DNA from: Peribacillus glennii
GTDB lineage: Bacteria; Bacillota; Bacilli; Bacillales; DSM-1321
Direction: 5' to 3'
NCBI RefSeq assembly: GCF_003429105.1
Contig: NZ_QVTD01000003.1
Span: 186,001 to 250,000 of the forward strand
DNA: 64,000 bases
This document shows, one piece after another, positions 26,188 to 35,223 of the stretch. The notes under the pieces were generated by a model. It did no database searches, was not told the origin of the DNA, and worked only from the letters and a program-made list of their open reading frames with translations. The translations under genes were made by a program, and so were the position numbers. Numbering within the stretch: the first letter of the stretch is position 1; each line of letters begins with the position of its first letter.

Positions 26188-26930
26188 TTTCCATTCCCTC
26201 CCGGACTGTAAGGCCACTCTGCCGTGACGATTGTAAACGCATCAATACGTCCTAATTTGACTGATGTCCTTAAATCGTATATCAGCTTTAACCGCTTGCG
26301 TATATTGGCAAGACCCACCCCGCTCTTTTCCTCTTGCTCCGGCTTTTCATCCGGTCCATTATCCTTTACTGAAAGCCTCACCCAGTTCCCATACCTTTTC
26401 AATTCTATATGAAGAAGCTTTTCACCGGATTTTCTTTCTAGTCCATGTTTAAAGGCATTCTCTACAAAAGACTGAAGAATGTAGGGAGGGAGTAATGTCT
26501 GCTCAGCATATTGATCAATAAGATAGCTTACCTGTAAATTACGGCCAAACCTCAGCTGTTGGATCGATATATAGTGTTTCGTATACTCCAGTTCAAGAAA
26601 AAATGGAACAAGCGCATCTTTATCTTTGTATTTATAACGCAAGAACTGCGAAAACTCTTCCATGGCTTCCACTACTTCCACGGTTCTGCCAAGTCTGCCC
26701 AATGAAAGCATGGCATTTAAGGAATTAAATAGGAAATGAGGCTGAATTTGCTGGTTCAATTGTAAATATTCCATTTTTTGCAGTTCCTTTTCTAGCTTAA
26801 TCCGCTTATTCTCCAATTGGAGATAGTCGAATTCACGTTCAAAAAAGTCTAAGAGCAGCAGCAAAACAAATCCGCCGATCGGCAGCCCGATTGCCGCGAG
26901 GATAATGAAGGTGAATATAGTGGCATTCAT
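26184..26930 (-). CDS. LytS/YesM-type sensor histidine kinase, short
   Basis: A 248-residue kinase with one N-terminal membrane helix (about residues 6-28), a coiled-coil segment to about 60, the His_kinase motif LNQQIQPHFLFNSLNAML with phosphoacceptor histidine near 65, and an ATPase domain with N box FVENAFKHGL and G box VGLANIRKRL. It has almost no extracellular sensing region, so the signal must come through the membrane helix or a partner such as the symporter encoded two genes downstream. It heads a tightly overlapping kinase-regulator-symporter operon. Confidence 0.9.
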   Translation of the reverse strand: MNATIFTFIILAAIGLPIGGFVLLLLLDFFEREFDYLQLENKRIKLEKELQKMEYLQLNQQIQPHFLFNSLNAMLSLGRLGRTVEVVEAMEEFSQFLRYKYKDKDALVPFFLELEYTKHYISIQQLRFGRNLQVSYLIDQYAEQTLLPPYILQSFVENAFKHGLERKSGEKLLHIELKRYGNWVRLSVKDNGPDEKPEQEEKSGVGLANIRKRLKLIYDLRTSVKLGRIDAFTIVTAEWPYSPGGNGK

Positions 26931-27060
26931 AAGGCTTTCTCCTCAGTATAATGGACATATTTTAAACCTAGCGGCCCAATAGTGCAACACAGTTTTTTCT
27001 TTGAGGGAACACAAGGGTACTGCTTTTCTTTACGATAAATCGTCCCACTTGACGAATGAT

Positions 27061-27077
27061 GCTTACTTATAGTAAGC
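27061..27077. promoter_or_regulatory. 17-bp palindrome before the dead nitroreductase
   Basis: GCTTACT-TAT-AGTAAGC is a perfect palindrome, 59 bp upstream of the pseudogene start, followed by a partial repeat agtaagc. It has the size of an operator for an HxlR- or MarR-type repressor that often controls nitroreductases; the assignment is inference. Confidence 0.35.
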
Positions 27078-27135
27078 AGTAAGCTCTGTTTTCCCCTTGC
27101 TTTTAGTAAATTGGATTATATGGAGGAACAACGAG

Positions 27136-27558
27136 ATGCCAGGTTTAAAGGAGATATCTCTATCAAATGTCATTAAAGAGCGTCATTCCGTAAGAAAATA
27201 GGACGCTTTTTATAAAGTGGAGCGGGAAGAAATTGAAGAAATGCTTAAAGAGGCGGTCCTTGCCCCATCATCCAGCAACCTTCAGCCCTGGGGATTTTTT
27301 TTCATAACTGACCAGAAAACAAAAAAAGAACTAAGGTAAATTGCCGACAATCAAGAGCAGGTTGAAACTAGCTCTGCCGCGATCGCTGTATTGGGCGATA
27401 CCGAGCTGTACCAAAATGTTGAAAGATCTATCTGGCGAATTATGAAGCAGGTTTTACGGATGAGGAAAACATCCGAAGGCTGATTGTTGGTACGAAGAAT
27501 ACGTATCCGCTGGCTCCCAACCCGTTTCCCTGTTGAAGACGTAGCACGCTTTGTATAA
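27136..27558 (+). pseudogene. nitroreductase family protein, inactivated
   Basis: The frame starts well (GGAGG, then ATG) and encodes typical nitroreductase sequence: VIKERHSVRK near the start, EAVLAPSSSNLQPWGFFF in the FMN-binding region and an end RFPVEDVARFV. It is interrupted by TAG after residue 21 and TAA after residue 68, and then by a frame change near 27440. Compared with the usual 200-plus residues, only about 140 codons remain, so a piece is deleted as well. Several independent lesions rule out a sequencing error. The intact relative would have been an FMN-dependent NAD(P)H oxidoreductase. Confidence 0.85.
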
Positions 27559-27567
27559 GGAAAAAAC

Positions 27568-27603
27568 GAAGGATCCCTTTATATCTCATTGGGATCCTTC
27601 ATT
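27568..27603 (-). terminator. terminator after the CoA-transferase gene
   Basis: A 10-bp stem GAAGGATCCC/GGGATCCTTC with a 13-base loop. The T run lies on the minus strand (CGTTTTTTCC), so it ends the CaiB-type gene. Confidence 0.82.
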
Positions 27604-27624
27604 CATTGATTAGGGGCTTTCTCC

Positions 27625-28812
27625 CTAGGCTATCGTTCCGTTCTCCCTAAGAAAGGCGATTTCTTCCTCACTCTTGCCCATTGTCCGCAGAATTTGATCG
27701 GTATGCTCTCCAAGTCCAGAACCAGTATGTGCATAAACCGGTTTAAATGCTGTAGATTTAATCGGATTTGCGATTTGTTTTTGTAAGCTGCCGTTACCAT
27801 CCGGCACCCCTACTATCATCTCTCTTGCTAAAATTTGGGGGTGATCGCAAGCCTCAGCAAAGTCTAACACGGGTTCAACGCACGCTTCTGTTTGAGCAAA
27901 AATTCCCTTCCACTCAGCAAAGGTTTTCTCGCGGAATATTTTCTTAAACGTTGCCTTTAGCGACTTTATTCCGTTCTCACTGTGATCTAAAGCTGCTTTT
28001 ACTAAGTCAGGCCTTCCAATTCCCTCGCAAAGTGCGATGAAGAACTTTGGCTCAAGGCTTCCTACTGAAAGGTGCCGCCCATCGCTTGTTTCATAGAAAT
28101 CATAAAAACTGCCGCCGTTCAACAGCATATTTTCGCGTTCTGGCTGATACTTGCCTGTTGCGACAAATCCAGATCCGAGCATCGCATTCATCGTAAAGCA
28201 ACTGTCAGTCATAGAAATATCGAGCCACTGCCCTTCCCCGGTCTGTTGCCGGTATATGACTGCAGATAGAATTCCGATAATCGAATGCAGCGAACCTCCA
28301 GCTATATCAGCGACCTGCGTTCCAATTGGCATAGGTCCTGTTTCTTTTCTTCCGGAATACCCCATAATGCCTGAAAGCGATAAATAGTTGTTATCATGTC
28401 CGGCCCTGTAACGGTACGGCCCGGTTTGTCCATAGCCCGTGAGCGAACAAAAAATGAGGCGCGGGTTCATCGCTTTCAATGCATCATAGCCGACTCCCAG
28501 CCTGTCCATAACGCCAGGCCTGAATTGTTCAAGGATAATGTCGTATTCCTGCACCAGCTCCTTGACAATTTCAACCGCTTCAGGCTGTTTTAAATCAAGG
28601 GACATCGACATTTTTGAACGATTTAAATGTGCATGAGCCGCTGATACTCCGTGTACAAAGGGAGGAAAGGTTCGCGTATCATCCTTCCTTACATGGGATT
28701 CTATCCGAAGCACTTCCGCCCCAAGGTCCGAGAGCATCATCGTCGCATAAGGTCCCGGCAGCAACGTTGAAAAATCTAATATCTTTACACCTTTTAACAG
28801 GCTCACAGGCAT
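27625..28812 (-). CDS. CaiB/BaiF family CoA-transferase or 2-methylacyl-CoA racemase
   Basis: A 395-residue class III CoA-transferase. Hallmarks are the N-terminal GVKILDFSTLLPGPYATMMLSDLGAEV, the loop NRSKMSMSLDLK, and catalytic aspartate in QVADIAGG near residue 170, followed by the QWLDISMTDS segment. The family moves CoA between acids or epimerises 2-methylacyl-CoA; the presence of MLSDLGAEV and GVGYDAL is common to both branches, so the reaction stays open. It is a single-gene unit with its own terminator; neighbours give no substrate clue. Confidence 0.87.
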   Translation of the reverse strand: MPVSLLKGVKILDFSTLLPGPYATMMLSDLGAEVLRIESHVRKDDTRTFPPFVHGVSAAHAHLNRSKMSMSLDLKQPEAVEIVKELVQEYDIILEQFRPGVMDRLGVGYDALKAMNPRLIFCSLTGYGQTGPYRYRAGHDNNYLSLSGIMGYSGRKETGPMPIGTQVADIAGGSLHSIIGILSAVIYRQQTGEGQWLDISMTDSCFTMNAMLGSGFVATGKYQPERENMLLNGGSFYDFYETSDGRHLSVGSLEPKFFIALCEGIGRPDLVKAALDHSENGIKSLKATFKKIFREKTFAEWKGIFAQTEACVEPVLDFAEACDHPQILAREMIVGVPDGNGSLQKQIANPIKSTAFKPVYAHTGSGLGEHTDQILRTMGKSEEEIAFLRENGTIA

Positions 28813-29051
28813 ATCCCCCTTATAATGATTTCCTATGTAAATATCTTATCAAAGAGGGGTTCATATAGGGAGTATATTTGCTGAATTTTCTAAAAAATGA
28901 ACGTATGCAAATCTTGTTGATATCCAACCGCATTTATAGATAAAGCATCCGAATTTATTGATTTCCACTCTGAATTATTGATATAAGTAAAATTTTATGC
29001 TTAATTTATTGATAAAACAGAGTATTTGTTCATTCCCAATCTATTCTGTAA

Positions 29052-29088
29052 ATATAAAAGCGCCTTTTCCTATAGGGGGGGAAGGCGC
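29052..29088 (-). terminator. terminator after the 138-residue hypothetical gene
   Basis: GCGCCTT/AAGGCGC arms flank a loop that can extend the stem through TTCC/GGGG pairing. The minus-strand tail is TTTTATATTT. It lies 40 bp beyond the gene's stop. Confidence 0.7.
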
Positions 29089-29127
29089 ATCTATTTACTA
29101 GTATTAATATCAACTGAAACTGAGGGT

Positions 29128-29544
29128 TCAAGGATGGTCATTTTTCGCCTCTTCAAATGGGGCGTAGAATATTCCCTTCGGTCCAAGCATGTCCGTTTCA
29201 GAGAGCTGCCTTTCCCCATTCACTTGATAAAATCCGGATGGAAAATAGTCAAAAAGGCCTGATGTCTGGAATATCTCGACGTAATAGTCGTGCAAATCCT
29301 CCATTAATTCAAGATATTTCCCGTGGTCAATAATATCACCGAATTCATTCAGATCAAAATTCTTCTTAATCGCTTCCTGAAATTCCTCATGGTCGGTTGT
29401 GGCTATATATAAATCAACGTCTCCGCATTCCATACAAAGGAGCATTTCCTCTTCTTTCACTTCATCATACGAAGCTTGCACGATATCCTTTAAAATTTGC
29501 TCGATTTTTTCCTGATTCACTAACTTCATCTTGGTTGTAAGCAT
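29128..29544 (-). CDS. 138-residue acidic protein of unknown function
   Basis: A soluble acidic protein starting at an ATG behind GGAGGAG. The sequence is glutamate- and aspartate-rich with aromatic clusters (HGKYLELMEDLHDYYVEIF) and one pair of cysteines (LLCMECGDVDLY). I do not recognise a family. The cysteine pair is too close for a classical zinc site alone. The gene stands alone with its own terminator. Length and composition suit a small immunity-like or adaptor protein, but that is not evidence of function. Confidence 0.7.
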   Translation of the reverse strand: MLTTKMKLVNQEKIEQILKDIVQASYDEVKEEEMLLCMECGDVDLYIATTDHEEFQEAIKKNFDLNEFGDIIDHGKYLELMEDLHDYYVEIFQTSGLFDYFPSGFYQVNGERQLSETDMLGPKGIFYAPFEEAKNDHP

Positions 29545-29730
29545 TGTATCTCCTCCCAGAATCTACTGGTAGTATAAGCATTACCCTGTTTTTTACACGT
29601 ACAGCTTATGACATTATTGTATAACTTAGCGGGGAAAATGTCTTGGATGGTGATTGGCGTGTGAAACCATACTTTTATCATGCCGGCAACTTTGGTGAAG
29701 ATAATTGGAGGAACGCTTACGTGAACCAAA

Positions 29731-30003
29731 TTATTTAGGTTCTGAATAATTTTTGGCACGTTCACTATCGCTAAGTCCCTTTGTGGTTGGATCCACTACG
29801 CCGCCGATTCCAAGGAACGTGATGGCGAAAAAGTTGACGATCTGCATAAAGCCGTTCAGGGCATCATCACTGATTGTGAAGCCGATTGGATAAATAAATT
29901 GATTGATGAAGGCCAATATCATTTGAGCCAAAATTAATAAAGATGGAATGCCAACCGTTACGATCCAGGTTGGGTTCCTGAATCTTAATCTCCAATTGAT
30001 CAT
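29731..30003 (-). CDS. phi LC3-type phage holin, orphan
   Basis: A 90-residue protein with the signature of the Phage_holin_1 (phi LC3) family: N-terminal MINWRLRFRNPTWIV, one hydrophobic helix, a second one around NFFAITFLGIGGVV, and the characteristic end GVVDPTTKGLSDSERA. Holins form membrane holes that release a phage endolysin. No endolysin or phage structural gene is beside it, so it is either a leftover of a prophage or has been kept for cell lysis or export. The second ATG (30003) has better spacing to GGAGG than the first (30006). Confidence 0.85.
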   Translation of the reverse strand: MINWRLRFRNPTWIVTVGIPSLLILAQMILAFINQFIYPIGFTISDDALNGFMQIVNFFAITFLGIGGVVDPTTKGLSDSERAKNYSEPK

Positions 30004-30082
30004 CATTTTCCTCCTTTGTTATTTCGTTACGATAATTTATACATCTTTTGGCGAAATTGCTTGTACTATTGACTGGAAAAAT

Positions 30083-30123
30083 TAAAAAAACGGCTGGTTT
30101 CCCATAGTAGAAAACCAGCCGTT
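30083..30123 (-). terminator. terminator of the queC-queD-queE operon
   Basis: A perfect 11-bp stem ACGGCTGGTTT/AAACCAGCCGT with a T run on the minus strand, 17 bp beyond the queE stop. Confidence 0.92.
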
Positions 30124-30139
30124 AATGGTTGATATTAAA

Positions 30140-30868
30140 TTAAACGCCCCTTTTATTGCCCCAAATATAGGTGTGCAATTGCGGCAGCACTTTGACATTT
30201 GTCAATTCTTCATCAAGCATGACTTTTTCGATTAACCATTCGTATTTCTTCAAAAGATTGCTGATAAGCTCCTGGTTATCTGCCGTCTTATTGTCATCAT
30301 TCCCAACCTGCATAAAAAAGGGAACATTTGGATAACGCCTATAAACGTCCTTAGCGTATTGAAAATCTTTATCATCGAATACGACAACTTTCAGGCTTAC
30401 ATTGTTTGTTGGACCCAAATCCATAAGCTTTTCCAGTATGGAATCAAGCATGCCAAAATTGGTATTCATTCCGGAGCTCGGCGGCTTTGGAGATATGGTC
30501 AGTTCATCAATCTCCAAAAACCAATCCTGCCACCTGCTTCCCTGTGTTTCCAGGCAAACCTTTATTTCGTTTTGGTGCAATAACTCAATGAGGCTGTCAA
30601 GATTTTTTAACAGCGCGGGATTTCCGCCAGATATCGTGACAAAAGAGAATCCATTTCCGCCAAGTCTCTTAAGTTCCCCCCAGATTTCTTCCGCTTCCAT
30701 CTGGACGATATCTTCCTTGCCGGAACCATCCCATGTAAAGGCAGAGTCGCACCATGAACATGAATAATCACAGCCTGCCGTCCTGACGAACATGGTTTTT
30801 TGGCCAATCACCATGCCTTCTCCCTGAATTGTAGGTCCAAAAATTTCCATAACAGGCACTTTACTCAA
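30140..30868 (-). CDS. queE: 7-carboxy-7-deazaguanine synthase QueE (radical SAM)
   Basis: Converts 6-carboxytetrahydropterin to 7-carboxy-7-deazaguanine in queuosine synthesis. The radical-SAM cluster lies in AGCDYSCSWCDSAFTW, which contains the family's characteristic C-x3-C-x2-C pattern near residue 31, and the substrate segment FGPTIQGEGMVIGQKT precedes it. I chose the TTG at 30868: it lies inside the last codons of queD, is preceded by GGATGGAAA, and gives 242 residues, close to the 243 of B. subtilis QueE. The longer frame to 30916 has no ribosome site. It is the last gene of the operon. Confidence 0.93.
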   Translation of the reverse strand: MSKVPVMEIFGPTIQGEGMVIGQKTMFVRTAGCDYSCSWCDSAFTWDGSGKEDIVQMEAEEIWGELKRLGGNGFSFVTISGGNPALLKNLDSLIELLHQNEIKVCLETQGSRWQDWFLEIDELTISPKPPSSGMNTNFGMLDSILEKLMDLGPTNNVSLKVVVFDDKDFQYAKDVYRRYPNVPFFMQVGNDDNKTADNQELISNLLKKYEWLIEKVMLDEELTNVKVLPQLHTYIWGNKRGV

Positions 30869-31337
30869 TTTCCATCCACTCCCGTCTTGCTTCCGCGTAG
30901 CTTGTCGGAGTTTCATAAAGCTTTATAAATTCCACTCTCGCTCCATCATATTGTTTTTTTCTATCCGCAAGGGCTTCAGCCATTTTCTCATAAATCCAGA
31001 CAACCATGTTTTCAGCTGTTGTATTCATCAATGGGAGAGTTTCATTTAAATATCTATGGTCAAGATGGATTTCAATCTCATTTTTCCAAATCTCTTTTAT
31101 ATCCCCGAAGTCCATCATAAGGCCCCTATCATCAACAAAACCGCTTATACCAAAAATAACGCGGTATGTGTGGCCATGCAGATTTTTGCATTTGCCTTCA
31201 TAGCAGTGCAGGTGGTGAGCGGCGTCAAAAGTGAATTCCTTGCTCACAAGAACCCGCTTTGAATGGTATTTTAATTGCGCGCGCTTTATGTCTTCATCTA
31301 TTTTCTGGAGTTTGTCAACGATCCTGAAGCCGTACAT
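30861..31337 (-). CDS. queD: 6-carboxytetrahydropterin synthase QueD
   Basis: Makes 6-carboxytetrahydropterin from dihydroneopterin triphosphate. The 158-residue protein has the PTPS zinc site: histidines in AAHHLHCYEGKC and NLHGHTYRV, and the catalytic cysteine in the first. The glutamate in KLYETPTSYAE anchors the pterin. ATG 31337 is used because AAAGGAG lies nine bases upstream and the queC stop is four bases before the start. It overlaps queE by 8 bases, giving a tightly coupled operon. Confidence 0.94.
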   Translation of the reverse strand: MYGFRIVDKLQKIDEDIKRAQLKYHSKRVLVSKEFTFDAAHHLHCYEGKCKNLHGHTYRVIFGISGFVDDRGLMMDFGDIKEIWKNEIEIHLDHRYLNETLPLMNTTAENMVVWIYEKMAEALADRKKQYDGARVEFIKLYETPTSYAEARREWMEIE

Positions 31338-31341
31338 GCTA

Positions 31342-32001
31342 TTAAAACTCCTTTCTGTTTTGCAAATATTCATCCAGCCCGTTTTTGCGCAGTTTGCATG
31401 CAGGGCATTCCCCACAGCCGTCAGCGATTACGCCATTATAGCATGTCAGTGTTTTTTCCCTTACAAACTCGAAGGCACCCAGACTGTCTGCCAGTTCCCA
31501 GGTTTTCGCTTTATCGAGCCACATTAACGGTGTATGGATGACAAACGGGTAATCCATGGAGAGGTTCAATGTGACATTCAAGGATTTGATGAAAATGTCC
31601 CGGCAATCCGGATAGCCGCTGAAATCCGTTTCACATACACCGGTCACGATATGTTTTGCATCTATCTGCTTTGCAAGCACCCCGGCGAACGACAGAAATA
31701 ATAGATTTCTTCCCGGGACGAATGTTGACGGCAGCCCGCCCTCTTCCCCATCCCTGACTTCAATATCGTTCCTTGTCAGGGCATTGGGGGCGAGCTGGTT
31801 TAAAAGGGACATATCCAATATATGATGCCTGATGCCAAGCTCTTTTGTAATATTCTTAGCACATTCAATCTCTAGACTGTGGCGCTGGTTATAATCAAAG
31901 GTTACTGCTTCGACTTCCTGAAACCGTTCCAAAGCCCAGAATAAACAAGTAGTACTGTCCTGGCCGCCGCTGAAAACGATCACTGCTTTATCTTTTTTCA
32001 T
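31342..32001 (-). CDS. queC: 7-cyano-7-deazaguanine synthase QueC
   Basis: ATP-dependent conversion of carboxydeazaguanine to preQ0. The N-terminal PP-loop [17 protein letters not shown] motif (here [17 protein letters not shown]) binds ATP, and a C-terminal zinc site is formed by [19 protein letters not shown]. The product is 219 residues, exactly the usual length, when started at the ATG 32001 rather than at 32025. It is first in the queCDE operon and lies directly behind a preQ1-I riboswitch and terminator, so expression falls when preQ1 is abundant. No queF is seen in the window. Confidence 0.95.
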   Translation of the reverse strand: MKKDKAVIVFSGGQDSTTCLFWALERFQEVEAVTFDYNQRHSLEIECAKNITKELGIRHHILDMSLLNQLAPNALTRNDIEVRDGEEGGLPSTFVPGRNLLFLSFAGVLAKQIDAKHIVTGVCETDFSGYPDCRDIFIKSLNVTLNLSMDYPFVIHTPLMWLDKAKTWELADSLGAFEFVREKTLTCYNGVIADGCGECPACKLRKNGLDEYLQNRKEF

Positions 32002-32026
32002 AAATAAGTAGAACTTCCTTTCCATT

Positions 32027-32062
32027 AAAAAAACAGCACCACTAAGAAAGCAGTCCTGTTTT
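32027..32062 (-). terminator. riboswitch-controlled terminator before queC
   Basis: AACAGGAC...GGTGCTGTT followed by a run of seven T forms the terminator. The competing antiterminator pairs CTAAGGAAA (the aptamer tail) with TTTCTTAG. Ligand binding sequesters the tail in the pseudoknot and releases the terminator. Confidence 0.8.
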
Positions 32063-32096
32063 CCTTAGTTTTTTTGAGAGGGTAGCTAGAACCTCT
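32063..32096 (-). promoter_or_regulatory. preQ1-I riboswitch aptamer
   Basis: The minus strand reads AGAGGTTCTAGCTACCCTCT, then an A-rich linker and ACTAAGG. This matches the 34-nt class I preQ1 aptamer almost base for base: the P1 stem AGAGG/CCTCT, the conserved loop TTCTAGCTA and the pseudoknot tail. It lies immediately upstream of queC with a terminator in between, the classical transcriptional off-switch. A TATACT -10 element occurs about 45 bp further upstream at 32137-32142. Confidence 0.95.
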
Positions 32097-32288
32097 ACCG
32101 AATACACGGATTTTGATTCATTTATTTGGAACCACTAGTATAGTAACATAATTTCAGATTTTAAAAAATCCCTTTTCTTACAAATTAAACTTTCCTGCTC
32201 ATCTTTGGAGAAATTCAATCCATTCCCCTACCGGTCCATGAAAAAAATAGCGTACCCATTTGGCAGAGTTTTGTATTCCGATAATGTG

Positions 32289-33053
32289 CTAGGAAAAATA
32301 AATGCTCTTGATTTGTTCTGCCACACTTTCGATATCATTGGAAACCTGCGGAATCATATACCCGATGAAATAAGGAGATGCAACAAACCTGGGCATTATT
32401 TTGCAGGCTATATAGGAATCCATATGATAAAAAAATAAGTTATAGCTCTCGCATTTAAATTGGAAGTCGTTCAATAGAAACTTTACGGCTGCCTGGACAC
32501 AATCTGCCATCTTATTCACTTGTTCCACATCGCGAATCATTACATTAAATTCGTAAAACCCCATGATTGGATGGTTGGAAAGGGTAAATGAAACCGCATC
32601 ATCTTTAAAGATGGTGATCCCGCTAAAAGTATTTTCCTTGATTTTCTCTTTATAATCAACATTCTCGAACCCGACGATTTGCATATGCGGATGGCTGATG
32701 GTGCCGCCGGAAAGCGGGCCATGATTTTTATATAGCACCACCGACCTGTAAACACCGCTTTCCTCCATCTCCATCCAATGCCTGATGGCAAATGCAAAAA
32801 GCCTATGTATATGTTCTTTTGAATACATAGATAGTTCATCTTCACACTTATCCGTTTCAATCAGGACCGTTTGAAATGTGTTCTCTAACGTTTTGTATTT
32901 ATTTTGCAATAAGATGAGCGGCCCTTCTTGGGCAATGATATTTTCCAGGCTTTCTTTGGCACAAAATGGGCATGCTGTGCTGTTGTTAGCGATTGTCTTT
33001 GGCTTTTGTTTCCCTAATTGGGTTATAAATTGCAGCTGTTGTTCCATAGCCAT
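32289..33053 (-). CDS. DUF4931 protein, GalT/HIT-like
   Basis: A 254-residue protein resembling galactose-1-phosphate uridylyltransferase-like DUF4931 proteins of Bacillales. A zinc-type CPFCAKE motif is near residue 28, and the HIT-like catalytic site appears as TISHPHMQIVGF near 120 (GalT has HPHGQ). The second half repeats a HIT-like fold. The true substrate is unknown; nucleotidyl transfer or hydrolysis is expected for the fold. It stands between the que operon and a c-di-GMP gene on the same strand with no close coupling. Confidence 0.82.
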   Translation of the reverse strand: MAMEQQLQFITQLGKQKPKTIANNSTACPFCAKESLENIIAQEGPLILLQNKYKTLENTFQTVLIETDKCEDELSMYSKEHIHRLFAFAIRHWMEMEESGVYRSVVLYKNHGPLSGGTISHPHMQIVGFENVDYKEKIKENTFSGITIFKDDAVSFTLSNHPIMGFYEFNVMIRDVEQVNKMADCVQAAVKFLLNDFQFKCESYNLFFYHMDSYIACKIMPRFVASPYFIGYMIPQVSNDIESVAEQIKSIYFS

Positions 33054-33116
33054 GTTTCACCTCTAATAATAAGCATCATACAAACTTCTCCATTTTATAT
33101 TCGCTACTTAATTACA

Positions 33117-34937
33117 TTATTCCTTTTCCAGCAGATCTAAATGAAGTGAATCAACAGGCATCGGCCGGCTGAAGAAATATCCCTGGCCTTCATCACATCT
33201 TTCTTCGGATAAGTATTCCAGCTGGCTTTGGTTTTCAATCCCTTCTGCAACGACACTCATATTCAAGCTATGTGCTAAAGAGATGATCGCGGAAGTAATC
33301 CGCTTTCCATTCAAGTCCCTGTTAATGTCTTCGATGAAACTGCGGTCAATTTTCACCTTGTCAAACGGATATTGACGCAGATAGCTTAGGGACGTATATC
33401 CAGTCCCAAAATCATCAATAGATAGAGATATTGCTACTTCCTTTAATTTTAACAAACTTTCTTTAATGAACTCTATATCCTCTAATAAAATGCTCTCGGT
33501 TACCTCCAGTTCAAGCCATTGTGGCTCAAGCGCAGTTTCTTTCAGAATCTTTATGACTGTTTCAACAAAATCGTAGTGCTGCAATTGTTTCGTAGAGATG
33601 TTTACGGCTACCTTGAACGGTGGAATTCCGGAATCCTGCCATTGCTTATTCTGGCGGCAAGCCGTTTTAAGTACCCACGTGCCGATGGGTATGATTTGCC
33701 CGCTTTCCTCCGCAACAGCGATGAAATCATTGGGCGATATTAGACCAAGTTCCGGATGGTGCCAGCGGACTAACGCTTCGGCTGCGATCACTTTCTGTGT
33801 GTTCAGGTCGATGATTGGCTGATAATATAATTCCAGTTCATCATTTTCAATGGCCTGCTTTAAATCTCTTTCGATGGCCAATTTATATGATGCTTTCTGA
33901 TCAAGTTCCTCAGAATATATGGTATAACTATTCCTTTTGTATTTCTTGGTATAGCACATTGCGGTATCAGCGTTGTGGATTAAATTAAAAACATTTTCTT
34001 CTCCGCCCTGGCTAAAAGCAATCCCTATGCTAACCGAAAGTGTGACAAGCTGGCCGGAAACATCGAAGCTATTTGCCATGTCATTACTGATTCGTTCCGC
34101 AGTCCTGATTACTTCTTCTTTCTTAGCATACGGGATTATGATGGTGAATTCGTCTCCGGCGAAGCGGCTGATCGTATCTGTTTTCCGCAGAATCTGCTTT
34201 AGACGCTGGGCAATCATGATTAATAATTCATCGCCCATTTGATGGCCCAATGAGTCGTTGACGAACTTGAACCGATCGAAATCCAGGAACAGCACCGCAA
34301 AGCGCCTGCCGCTCTCTTTCGAATAGTTGATTAATTGCTCCAAACGAGTTTCGAAAAACTTTCGATTTGGCAATTTAGTTAATGGATCATGGTATGCGAG
34401 CTCCTCCATTTCCCTAAACAGAGCTTCATACGCTTCGTGCTTTTCCAGAAACTCCAGATGTGTCGAAACCTGCTCGGTAATGTCGGTCACACTGCCAAAT
34501 AAGACTTTTCTTCCGCAAATGGAGGCAGTGGTAGAATGGATTTCTGTATGGATGATGCCTCCGTCTTTTTTTAACTTTCTAAGCTTGAGGCGGGCTTCGT
34601 CTTTTTCTCCCAATCTTCCTTCTTCCAAAAGCTGTTTAACAAGCTGGATATCTTCTGGATGGACAAAATCTAAAACTGAAACACGTATTAATTCATCTTG
34701 TTCATAACCTAGAAGGCGCATGTAAGAAGAATTGGTATATATATAGGTGCCATTCTCCACAATATAAATGCCAATAGGAGAATTTTCAACAAGCGTTTCA
34801 AGAATCTTTTGATATAAAAAGACATCACCCTGTTGATTTTTATCATTTGTTGGGAGTTGTTTTATTAAATCACCCACAGAAAAAGGGTGATTGGCATGTC
34901 CATTCCCGATTCCGTTAGAAATTATCAAACGTAACAT
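33117..34937 (-). CDS. PAS-GGDEF-EAL cyclic-di-GMP protein
   Basis: A 606-residue cytosolic protein. A PAS domain (about residues 45-170) is followed by a GGDEF domain in which the active loop reads RFAGDEF, so the first glycine is alanine; AGDEF loops can remain active in some proteins. The EAL domain looks catalytically complete: AEALVRWHHPELG, EVTESILLED, DDFGTGYTSLSYL, KIDRSFI and VAEGIE are all present. A c-di-GMP phosphodiesterase is therefore the safer functional call. AGGAG abuts the ATG at 34937, so a TTG nine bases later (34928) is a credible alternative start. No membrane segments. Confidence 0.9.
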   Translation of the reverse strand: MLRLIISNGIGNGHANHPFSVGDLIKQLPTNDKNQQGDVFLYQKILETLVENSPIGIYIVENGTYIYTNSSYMRLLGYEQDELIRVSVLDFVHPEDIQLVKQLLEEGRLGEKDEARLKLRKLKKDGGIIHTEIHSTTASICGRKVLFGSVTDITEQVSTHLEFLEKHEAYEALFREMEELAYHDPLTKLPNRKFFETRLEQLINYSKESGRRFAVLFLDFDRFKFVNDSLGHQMGDELLIMIAQRLKQILRKTDTISRFAGDEFTIIIPYAKKEEVIRTAERISNDMANSFDVSGQLVTLSVSIGIAFSQGGEENVFNLIHNADTAMCYTKKYKRNSYTIYSEELDQKASYKLAIERDLKQAIENDELELYYQPIIDLNTQKVIAAEALVRWHHPELGLISPNDFIAVAEESGQIIPIGTWVLKTACRQNKQWQDSGIPPFKVAVNISTKQLQHYDFVETVIKILKETALEPQWLELEVTESILLEDIEFIKESLLKLKEVAISLSIDDFGTGYTSLSYLRQYPFDKVKIDRSFIEDINRDLNGKRITSAIISLAHSLNMSVVAEGIENQSQLEYLSEERCDEGQGYFFSRPMPVDSLHLDLLEKE

Positions 34938-35223
34938 CTCCTGGTAAAAACATAATATTCGGCAAACAGGTCTTTTTTCCTAAGACCTTTAACCTGTTAC
35001 TTTTAATATTATTGGATATTTTACCATTCTGTCCAATAAGGCTTAAACAATCAATTCATGCATTCAGACTCCTTCGAATTCTTTTTAAACATAAATTTTG
35101 TCCATTCGGGGTGAATTTATAGAATTTTGAATGCCCATTTATTTCCGTTTGTAACAAGCTTCATTGGAAAAGTTACAATATTCGTTATATCATGGGAAGG
35201 ACGCAAATTTTAAGGAGTGCATT

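Noticed and set aside
29526..29765. Minus-strand 79-codon frame between holin and hypothetical gene
   Set aside because: Out of frame with both neighbours, overlaps their ends, and has no ribosome site.
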